From NCBI GenBank assembly GCA_937915785.1, contig CALGGY010000029.1:1-45304 (forward strand): a stretch of DNA of 45,304 nucleotides, read 5' to 3'. A model generated the notes under the pieces. The model had not been told where the DNA came from. It did not search any database and saw nothing but the letters and a program-made list of their open reading frames with translations. Made by a program: the position numbers and the translations under genes. Shown piece after piece: positions 8,697 through 15,140 of this stretch (its first letter is position 1; each line of letters starts with the position of its first letter). This stretch comes from an uncultured Bacteroidales bacterium (GTDB lineage: Bacteria > Bacteroidota > Bacteroidia > Bacteroidales > P3).

Positions 8697-8715
8697 ATAT
8701 TGAATGTTGAAACTG

Positions 8716-8746
8716 CAAAGATACGAAAAAAAGTTGGTTTTTCAAA
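8716..8746 (-). promoter_or_regulatory. guaA promoter, -33 and -7 boxes
   Basis: On the minus strand a TTTG box (8746-8743) is separated by exactly 19 bases from TATCTTTG (8723-8716). Both fit the Bacteroidetes primary-sigma consensus, and the guaA ATG lies 20 bases further on. This is one of the two best promoter matches in the window. Confidence 0.75.
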
Positions 8747-8809
8747 ATTCAGCCTTTTGCCAATGGACATTCTGCCGATTTATAAATTTGTTTGTCAAAC
8801 AATTGCGTG

Positions 8810-10093
8810 CTATAAATTGAGCAAATCCTGACCTATGTCGCTGCGGAAAAATTTCCCGTCCCAATGGATTTTGTCCACAGAACTGAAACTTTTGGCCAAA
8901 GCCTGCTCAAGATTGTCGGCGAAAGAGGTAACGCAGATAACACGTCCGCCGTTGGTAATCAGCTGGTTGTCGGCGTTGAGTTTGGTTCCGGCGTGGAACA
9001 CAAGGCTTTCCGATACATTTTCGGTGCCGGTGATAATGTCGCCTTTGCGGTAGCTTTCGGGGTATCCGCCGGCCACCATCATCACGCAAGCAGCGGTTTG
9101 CGGGTTTATCTGCAGCTCGGCTTGGTCGAGGGTGCCGTTGGCGGCATGCTGGAAAAGCTCCGCCACATCGGAATTGATGCGCGGAAATACCGATTCGGTC
9201 TCGGGGTCGCCCATGCGCACGTTGTATTCTATCACGTAAGGGTCGCCGGCAACGTTCATCAGGCCAATGAATATAAAACCGCAGTAGTCGATGTTGTCGG
9301 CCTGCAATCCCTGCACGGTGGGCACCACTATGCGTTGCTCCACTTTTTGCATGAAGGCCTTGTCGGCGAAAGGCACTGGCGAAACGGAGCCCATGCCTCC
9401 GGTGTTGAGGCCTGTGTCGTGTTCGCCAATGCGCTTGTAGTCCTTGGCGGAAGGCAACAGCTTGTAGTGGCGGCCGTCGGTGAGTACAAACACCGAAAGC
9501 TCTATTCCCGAAAGGAATTCCTCGATAACCACTTTGCTCGATGCGTTGCCGAATTTGGCGTTTTCGAGCATGTTGTGCAGCTCGGCTTCGGCTTGGGGCA
9601 GGTTGTCTATTATCAGCACACCCTTGCCTGCCGCCAATCCGTCGGCTTTCAGCACGTAGGGCGGGTTGAGGGTTTTGAGGAACTCCACGGCCTGTGGCAG
9701 GGTGTCTTTGGTGAACGACTGGTAGCGTGCCGTGGGTATGCCGTGGCGTTGCATGAACTGTTTGGCAAAATCCTTGCTGCCTTCGAGAGTGGCGCCATGT
9801 TTCGACGGACCTATCACCGCCACGTGACTCAGTTGGGGGTCGTTTTTGAAAAAGTCGGCTATGCCGGCCACCAGCGGGGCTTCGGGACCAACCACGAGCA
9901 TCTGCACGCTATTTTCCAAAACAAACTGTTTGATGGCCGGAAAGTCGTCGTTTTTAATGTCCACATTGGTGCCGCAGGCTTTGGTTCCGGCATTGCCGGG
10001 GGCTATGAAAAGCTGCTGGCATTTGGGGCTTTGGGCTATTTTGTAGGCAATGGCGTGTTCGCGTCCGCCAGAGCCGAGAAGTAATATGTTCAT
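8810..10093 (-). CDS. purD: Phosphoribosylamine-glycine ligase
   Basis: PurD joins phosphoribosylamine and glycine with ATP to make GAR, the second step of purine synthesis, in the cytoplasm. The 427-residue product opens with MNILLLGSGGREHAIAYKIA. It carries the ATP-grasp domain, with VLKADGLAAGKGVLI near residue 140, the DYKRIGEHDTGLNTGGMGSVSP signature region and the metal-binding VIEYNVRMGDPETE motif. Length and start are normal. It lies between prfB and guaA on the same strand. A purine gene next to guaA is functionally fitting, but guaA has its own promoter. Confidence 0.98.
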   Translation of the reverse strand: MNILLLGSGGREHAIAYKIAQSPKCQQLFIAPGNAGTKACGTNVDIKNDDFPAIKQFVLENSVQMLVVGPEAPLVAGIADFFKNDPQLSHVAVIGPSKHGATLEGSKDFAKQFMQRHGIPTARYQSFTKDTLPQAVEFLKTLNPPYVLKADGLAAGKGVLIIDNLPQAEAELHNMLENAKFGNASSKVVIEEFLSGIELSVFVLTDGRHYKLLPSAKDYKRIGEHDTGLNTGGMGSVSPVPFADKAFMQKVEQRIVVPTVQGLQADNIDYCGFIFIGLMNVAGDPYVIEYNVRMGDPETESVFPRINSDVAELFQHAANGTLDQAELQINPQTAACVMMVAGGYPESYRKGDIITGTENVSESLVFHAGTKLNADNQLITNGGRVICVTSFADNLEQALAKSFSSVDKIHWDGKFFRSDIGQDLLNL

Positions 10094-10192
10094 TGTTGTG
10101 ATTTTTTGTTAGTGTTTAGTGATTGGTGATTAGTCGTTTGACATTTGACCAAAAACTTCCGAACTAATTTTCAACTTTCAATTTTCAACTCG

Positions 10193-11303
10193 TTATAGGT
10201 TTCCGAACTCCATGAGGTAGGCTTTGATAAATTCGTCGAGTTTTCCGTCCATCACGCCTCCCACGTCGGAGGTCTGGTAGTTGGTGCGGTGGTCTTTCAC
10301 GCGGCGGTCGTCGAACACATAGCTGCGTATCTGGCTGCCCCATTCTATTTTTTTCTGGGAGGCTTTTATCTTGGCCTGTTCCTCCATGCGGTGTTTCATC
10401 TCGCGTTCGTAAAGTTGGGAGCGGAGCAGTCGCAATGCGTTTTCTTTGTTTTTGGGCTGGTCGCGGGTTTCGGTGTTTTCTATCAGAATTTCCTCTTCGG
10501 CGCCGGTGTAGGGGTCTTTGAACTGGTAGCGGAGTCGCACGCCGCTTTCCACCTTGTTCACGTTTTGTCCGCCTGCCCCGCCGCTGCGGAAGGTGTCCCA
10601 GCTAAGGCGCGAGTTGTCGATAACCACCTCGATGGAGTCGTCCACCAAGGGAGTTACGCTTACGGAGGCGAAGCTGGTCATGCGTTTGCCCTGAGCGTTG
10701 AAAGGGCTTACGCGCACAAGGCGGTGCACTCCGTTTTCGCTTTTCAGGTAGCCGTAGGCAAACTCGCCCTCTATCTGCAGGGTTACGTTTTTGATGCCCG
10801 CACCTTCGCCCTCCAGATAGCTGCTGGTGGCCACTTTGTAGCCCGAGCGTTCGGCGTAGCGTATGTACATGCGCATAAGCATCTCGGCCCAGTCTTGAGC
10901 TTCGATGCCGCCAGCGCCGGCGTTGATGCTAAGCACGGCGTCGAAACGGTCGCTCTCGTTGCGCAGCATGTTTTTGAACTCAAGGTCTTCGATTTTTTTC
11001 TGTGCCACTTCGATCTGCTGCAGGAGTTCCTCTTCGGTGGCGTCGCCGGCATCGAAAAACTCGTTGATGACGGCGAGGTCGTCCATCGCGGCGACTATTT
11101 CGGAATAGGCCGTGGTCCATGTTTTTTTGTTTTTTATGGAAACCAGTGTCTTTTTGGCTTCCTTGGGGTCGTTCCAGAAGTCGGGCGACTCAGTTATTTT
11201 TTCCTCTTCGGCAATGGCTGTGGTCAGATTGTCGATGTCAAAGGAACCTCCTCAGAGCCTCTTGGCGGTTGCTTAGCTCCTTAATGGTTTCGGCTGTTGT
11301 CAT
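10193..11303 (-). CDS. prfB: Peptide chain release factor 2, with programmed +1 frameshift
   Basis: RF2 ends translation at UGA and UAA codons. The zero frame begins at the ATG at 11303 and stops at an in-frame UGA (11240-11238) after 21 codons. Slipping +1 on CTT-TGA-C continues in the second frame to 10193 and gives 369 residues, the usual RF2 length. An internal AGGAGG (11252-11247) sits three bases upstream of the slippery CTT, matching the known autoregulatory RF2 site. The protein shows the stop-codon-reading tripeptide in VRVSPFNAQGKR and the GGQ motif in SGGAGGQNVNK. A promoter lies at 11360-11392. Annotated without the shift, only a truncated 297-residue product from the internal ATG at 11086 would be called. 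Confidence 0.96.
11237..11252 (-). promoter_or_regulatory. RF2 recoding site (+1 frameshift)
   Basis: The minus-strand sequence is AGGAGG, three bases, then CTTTGAC. The internal Shine-Dalgarno-like element, slippery CTT codon and UGA followed by C reproduce the arrangement of the well-known prfB autoregulation site. Slow termination at UGA when RF2 is scarce would favour the shift. Confidence 0.93.
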
Positions 11304-11359
11304 GTAAAGTGTTGGTTTTTAAATATTTTTTTATTCTGTTGTGAAATGTTGTGTTTGTG

Positions 11360-11392
11360 CAAAGATACGAAATTCCTCGCGTATTTCCCAAA
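11360..11392 (-). promoter_or_regulatory. prfB promoter
   Basis: On the minus strand TTTG (11392-11389) is followed after 21 bases by TATCTTTG (11367-11360), close to the Bacteroidetes consensus. Transcription would start about 50-55 bases upstream of the prfB ATG. Confidence 0.6.
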
Positions 11393-11487
11393 TGAAAACG
11401 TCAAACTTTTTCAAGTCTGAAAAACAGTTAGTTATTGCTTTTGTATGAGAAAATTATGTGTAAAACGGTTGTTATAATATTTTTTTG

Positions 11488-11495
11488 TATTTTTG
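11488..11495 (+). promoter_or_regulatory. -7 element upstream of the DUF4190 gene
   Basis: TATTTTTG fits TAnnTTTG and lies about 50 bases before the ATG at 11548. A TTG at 11469-11471 could be a weak -33 box, but the spacing is only 16 bases. The region is T-rich, so a chance match is possible. Confidence 0.4.
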
Positions 11496-11547
11496 TATTA
11501 CATTTAAAAAAAACAATATTTACATAACAAGTTGAAATACAATTATT

Positions 11548-11904
11548 ATGGAACAATTACAAACAAACAGCTACAATCAGATGCCCGAAAGTCAGCCGCA
11601 GGAAACCAAAAAGCCAACTTTACCCAATGCTTTACCTGGCATGATATTGGGCATATCGTCGTTGGCCATGGCATGCAGTCCTCTGGCGGGACTTATTTTG
11701 GCTATAATAGGTCTGTCGCTCTCAAAGAGCGCTGCTGAAACCGACTTGCAGAACCCTGGTTTGTACAGTGGCCAACAGTTTGCCAAAACCGGAAAAATAA
11801 CCTCTACCATAGGTTTGGTAATAGGCATTTTGTCGCTGATATTCTGGATAATATATTTTGTGCTTGTTTATATAGGAGTTACCGAGAGATACGACATGTT
11901 CTAA
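11548..11904 (+). CDS. DUF4190-like small membrane protein
   Basis: The 118-residue protein has a polar N-terminus of about 28 residues rich in Gln, Asn and Pro, followed by two hydrophobic helices. The first (about residues 33-53) contains GMILGISSLAMACSPLAGLI, and the second (about 88-110) contains ILSLIFWIIYFVLVYIG. The arrangement matches DUF4190-type proteins, which have no established function. No signal peptide precedes the first helix. A DUF2752 frame follows in the same reading frame after the TAA. In other Bacteroidetes I recall DUF2752 genes beside small two-helix proteins of this kind, so a joint membrane role is plausible. Confidence 0.72.
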   Translation: MEQLQTNSYNQMPESQPQETKKPTLPNALPGMILGISSLAMACSPLAGLILAIIGLSLSKSAAETDLQNPGLYSGQQFAKTGKITSTIGLVIGILSLIFWIIYFVLVYIGVTERYDMF

Positions 11905-11925
11905 CACTGCGTTTTTTGCTATCTG

Positions 11926-12207
11926 TTGGCAAATATTCCGCTTATACCATGTTTTTACCGTCAGGTGTTCGGATTTTACTGTCCCACCTGCGGTTTTCAG
12001 CGGTCGTTGGTGCTGCTTTTCCACGGTAAGTGGATGGACGCGTTGGCGATGTTTCCTCCTTTGCCTGCCTTGACAGTAACCTTGTTGTGGGTGATGGTGG
12101 CAAAAATGATGAAACGTGATGTTTTTACAAAGCCTTTTGTAGGCGTTGTTATTGTAGATTTTGTGTTGTTGGTTTTCAATTGTGTTTATCAGAACCTTTG
12201 CCGCTGA
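11926..12207 (+). CDS. DUF2752 domain-containing membrane protein, non-ATG start
   Basis: The 93-residue frame carries the DUF2752 signature CPTCGFQRSLVLLFHGKW near its N-terminus, with two hydrophobic segments after it (LTVTLLWVMVAKM and VVIVDFVLLVFNCVY). The function of the family is unknown; the CPxCG pair looks metal- or redox-capable. No ATG precedes the motif. The nearest usable starts are TTG at 11926 and CTG at 11923. The frame is also continuous with the DUF4190 gene across its TAA at 11902-11904, only seven sense codons earlier. Translation could be coupled to the upstream gene, start at TTG, or depend on rare read-through. The product converges with yifB. Confidence 0.7.
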   Translation: MANIPLIPCFYRQVFGFYCPTCGFQRSLVLLFHGKWMDALAMFPPLPALTVTLLWVMVAKMMKRDVFTKPFVGVVIVDFVLLVFNCVYQNLCR

Positions 12208-12235
12208 CAGCGATGAGTTGTTGCGGAAGAAATGA

Positions 12236-13774
12236 CTATTTCCCCCAGTTTTCGCGGTCGAGGCTGCGGAAGTTTATGGCTTCGCTGAGGTGTTCCACCG
12301 ATATGTTTTCCGAGCCTTCGAGGTCGGCGATAGTCCGGGCCACTTTCAGTATGCGGTCGTAGGCACGTGCGCTGAGGCCCAGGCGGTCCATGGCGGCTTT
12401 GAGTATGGTCTGCCCTTCGTCGTCTATCACACACACTTTGTGGAACAGCTTGGAGCCTATCTGAGCGTTGCAGTGTATGCCGGGATAGTCCTTGTATCGC
12501 TCTTCCTGAATGGCACGGGCCTTTATCACCCGTTCGCGTATCTGCGCGCTGGTTTCGGTGGCTTGTTTGTTTATCAGCTCCTTGAAAGGCACGGGCACCA
12601 CTTCCACGTGCAGGTCGATACGGTCGAGCAGCGGGCCCGATATTTTGTTCAGGTACTTGTGCACGGCCCCCGGAGGACAGGTACAGGGGGTTTCGGGATG
12701 GTTGTAGTAGCCGCAGGGACAGGGGTTCATGGCGGCTACCAGCATAAAACTGGCGGGGTACTCGGTGGTCATGCGGGCACGCGAGATGGTAACCTTGCGT
12801 TCCTCCATGGGCTGACGCAGAACTTCCAGCACCTGACGCTTGAACTCTGGCAGCTCGTCGAGGAAAAGCACTCCGTTGTGTGCCAGCGAAATCTCGCCGG
12901 GTTGCGGGTTGGAGCCGCCGCCCACCAGTGCCACGTCGGAGATGGTGTGGTGCGGGCTGCGGAACGGGCGCACGGCGATAAGTGCATCCTCGCTGCGCAT
13001 CTTGCCCGCCACAGAGTGTATCTTGGTGGTTTCCAGAGACTCGTACAGGTTGAGCGGTGGCAGTATGGAGGGCATGCGTTTGGCGAGCATGGTTTTTCCG
13101 CTGCCCGGAGGACCTATCAGTATTACGTTGTGTCCGCCTGCGGCGGCAATTTCGAGTGCTCGTTTGATGTTTTCCTGCCCTTTTACGTCGGCAAAGTCGA
13201 ACTCGTATTCGTTGAGGCTGTTGTAGAACTCCTTGCGGGTGTCGAACTCCGTTTTTTCGATGGTGCCAGTGCCGTTGAAAAAGTCGATTACCTGTTTTAT
13301 GTTTTCGGCACCATACACTTCAAGGTCGTTGACGATGGCGGCTTCACGGGCGTTTTTCTTTGGCAGTATTATGCCTTTGAAACCTTTGTTGCGTGCCTCT
13401 ATGGCAATTGGGAGAACGCCTTTTATGGGCTGCAGTCCGCCGTCGAGCGAAAGCTCTCCCATTATGATGTAGTTGCTCACGTCGTCGGCTTTTATCTGCT
13501 CGGAAGCGGCCAATATGCCGATGGCAAGGGTGAGGTCGTAGGCGGAGCCCTCCTTGCGTATGTCGGCGGGTGCCATGTTTATCACCACTTTTTTGCCGGG
13601 TATGCGGTAGCCGAACTGGTGCAGAGCCGAGTCGATGCGCTGCTGGCTTTCCTTAACGGCGTTGTCGGGCAGTCCCACAAGGGTGAAATTCACACCCTGA
13701 TCCACGCTCACCTCCACGGTTATTGTAAGTGCATTAACGCCATAAATAGCACTGCCATAGGTCTTTACTAACAT
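12236..13774 (-). CDS. YifB/ComM family Mg-chelatase-like AAA+ ATPase
   Basis: The 512-residue protein belongs to the YifB/ComM group; ComM of other bacteria is a helicase that aids branch migration during DNA uptake. The N-terminal ChlI-like domain (about residues 1-170) includes FTLVGLPDNAVKESQQRI and INMAPADIRKEGSAYDL. The AAA+ core has the Walker A motif GPPGSGKTMLAKR near residue 220 and Walker B-like GVLFLDELPEF. A four-cysteine loop follows in NPCPCGYYNHPETPCTCPPG. The C-terminal Mg_chelatase_C domain includes LGLSARAYDRILKVARTIADL. Length and start are normal. The DUF4296 gene ends ten bases upstream. No competence genes lie nearby. Confidence 0.94.
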   Translation of the reverse strand: MLVKTYGSAIYGVNALTITVEVSVDQGVNFTLVGLPDNAVKESQQRIDSALHQFGYRIPGKKVVINMAPADIRKEGSAYDLTLAIGILAASEQIKADDVSNYIIMGELSLDGGLQPIKGVLPIAIEARNKGFKGIILPKKNAREAAIVNDLEVYGAENIKQVIDFFNGTGTIEKTEFDTRKEFYNSLNEYEFDFADVKGQENIKRALEIAAAGGHNVILIGPPGSGKTMLAKRMPSILPPLNLYESLETTKIHSVAGKMRSEDALIAVRPFRSPHHTISDVALVGGGSNPQPGEISLAHNGVLFLDELPEFKRQVLEVLRQPMEERKVTISRARMTTEYPASFMLVAAMNPCPCGYYNHPETPCTCPPGAVHKYLNKISGPLLDRIDLHVEVVPVPFKELINKQATETSAQIRERVIKARAIQEERYKDYPGIHCNAQIGSKLFHKVCVIDDEGQTILKAAMDRLGLSARAYDRILKVARTIADLEGSENISVEHLSEAINFRSLDRENWGK

Positions 13775-13784
13775 GTCTCAATAT

Positions 13785-14114
13785 TTAATTTTGGTTCAGT
13801 TTGAGCACCACTTTTTCGTACATATCCCTGTATTTCTTTGGATTTTTTGAGTAATATTCCAAACTTTGCTCAAAAGCCTGCTTTGTGGTGCCATGTCTTT
13901 TGAACATCTGGTCGTAGGTGTAGCTAATTTGTCCAATCATCGTGTCGCTCTCGTAATCGGTGGTTACGGTAAAAAAAGCGTCTGCGGTGTGCATCTCCGA
14001 CAGCAGGTCAACCATGGTTTTTTCATCCAAAATGCCCTCCGGAAGGCGGTTTTTGTTACACGAACAAAGCAGAACAACCGATATCAGTATAATATAATGT
14101 ATAAAATGCCTCAT
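13785..14114 (-). CDS. DUF4296 domain-containing lipoprotein
   Basis: The 109-residue product starts with a lipoprotein signal peptide. After MRHFIHYIILISVVL, the lipobox LLCSC places the lipidated cysteine near residue 19. The mature part carries the DUF4296 pattern (LPEGILDEKTMVDLLSEMH, then MFKRHGTTKQAFEQSLEYY). DUF4296 is a short helical family common in Bacteroidetes with no known function. It sits between the MBL-fold gene and yifB with small gaps (31 and 10 bases), so the three are probably cotranscribed. Confidence 0.88.
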   Translation of the reverse strand: MRHFIHYIILISVVLLCSCNKNRLPEGILDEKTMVDLLSEMHTADAFFTVTTDYESDTMIGQISYTYDQMFKRHGTTKQAFEQSLEYYSKNPKKYRDMYEKVVLKLNQN

Positions 14115-14145
14115 TGCTGATACTTTTCCGATATTCCAAACTTTT

Positions 14146-14811
14146 TCACATCGTATGCCAATTATTTGCGGGGTTCAAAAATGGGTTGTAGAGTTTTTCT
14201 TGGCGTATGGTTGTTTTTGGGCCGTGCCCCGGAAACACTTCGTAATCGTCGGGCAGAGTGAGCACCTGCGATTTCAGTTTTTCTATCAGCAGGTCGTAGT
14301 TGCCCGTTGGCAGGTCGGTGCGGCCTATGCTTTGGCAAAACAGCGCGTCGCCGCTGAAAACCGCCCTTTCGGCGTGAAGGCAAAAAACAAGGCTGCCATC
14401 GGCATGGCCTGGCACATGGCGTGCTTCGAACTGGCTGTTGCCAACAGTTATGGTATCGCCCGTGTCCAGAAAAGTGAATTTCAACTGGCTGACATCTCCC
14501 ATATCAAAGCCCATTACCGAAGCATAAACCCCCGACTGGCGCAAAATTTCCATCGCTTCGGCGTGCATATACACCGGAGCTTGATACTTATCCACAACAT
14601 ACTGTAAACCAGCAATATGGTCCACATGGGTATGTGTAATCAATACTGCCGACACGTGAAGACCATGGCTGGCAACAAACGCGTCGAAAAAGTCGCGCTC
14701 CGACATCGATTCCATACCTGGGTCTATAACGGCACAACACATGGTTGAGTCGTACACAATATATGTATTCTCCTCTATATGGTTGAATACAAGTTGCTCA
14801 ATGTTTGCCAT
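14146..14811 (-). CDS. MBL-fold metallohydrolase, glyoxalase II-like
   Basis: The 221-residue cytoplasmic protein has the metallo-beta-lactamase metal-binding motif THTHVDHIAG near residue 60, a downstream His in RHVPGHADGSLVF, the bridging Asp in VFSGDALFCQSIGRTDLP and a last His in VFPGHGPKTTIRQE. This pattern is typical of hydroxyacylglutathione hydrolase-like (GloB) thioesterases. Bacteroidales generally lack glutathione, so the natural thioester may differ; that is inference. The gene is preceded by a TACCTTTG -7 element and diverges from the DUF4954 gene. It is probably the first gene of the MBL, DUF4296, yifB unit. Confidence 0.92.
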   Translation of the reverse strand: MANIEQLVFNHIEENTYIVYDSTMCCAVIDPGMESMSERDFFDAFVASHGLHVSAVLITHTHVDHIAGLQYVVDKYQAPVYMHAEAMEILRQSGVYASVMGFDMGDVSQLKFTFLDTGDTITVGNSQFEARHVPGHADGSLVFCLHAERAVFSGDALFCQSIGRTDLPTGNYDLLIEKLKSQVLTLPDDYEVFPGHGPKTTIRQEKLYNPFLNPANNWHTM

Positions 14812-14876
14812 AACAGTCTGATTTGCAAATATTAAAAAAGCACACGCATTTTATTTGACTTTTTACCAAAGTTATG

Positions 14877-14884
14877 CAAAGGTA
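14877..14884 (-). promoter_or_regulatory. -7 element of the MBL hydrolase operon
   Basis: On the minus strand these bases read TACCTTTG, matching TAnnTTTG, about 65 bases before the ATG at 14811. I find no TTTG -33 box at the expected spacing. Confidence 0.5.
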
Positions 14885-15099
14885 CGTTTTTATTTTCGAA
14901 AAAATGAAAAATATCTCTTTTTTTAGAAGTTATTTTTTGTATCGACCTCGTTTTTTGATCATCGGCAAACCACATATCAACGCACAACAACAAGAAAAAT
15001 CCGCATTGGTTTTACCATCTATAAAAAGAACATCAACCGAAACGTCGAAAAAAACAAAAATAAATGTATTAAAAAGTACATTTTGTCGTTATTTATTCG

Positions 15100-15107
15100 T
15101 ATATTTG
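15100..15107 (+). promoter_or_regulatory. -7 element of the DUF4954 gene
   Basis: TATATTTG is a perfect -7 match 33 bases before the ATG at 15141. Because it lies inside the longer open frame starting at 14874, it argues against the upstream start. A TTTG occurs at 15082-15085, but the 14-base spacing is short. Confidence 0.55.
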
Positions 15108-15140
15108 CAGTTTGTAACAAAAAAAAACGCACGAATAACG

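Noticed and set aside
10193..11303. prfB as a frameshifted pseudogene
   Set aside because: The break coincides exactly with the classical RF2 recoding site and everything downstream is intact.
12290..13771. A 493-codon open frame antisense to the yifB gene
   Set aside because: It mirrors a clearly recognisable AAA+ gene, its translation has no recognisable domain and an odd His/Val/Tyr-rich composition, and long antisense frames also occur opposite lpxC-fabZ, purD and others. They follow from codon usage.
14874..15140. N-terminal extension of the DUF4954 protein
   Set aside because: It contains the -7 promoter element at 15100-15107 and is unlike the family N-terminus; the ATG at 15141 is a better start.
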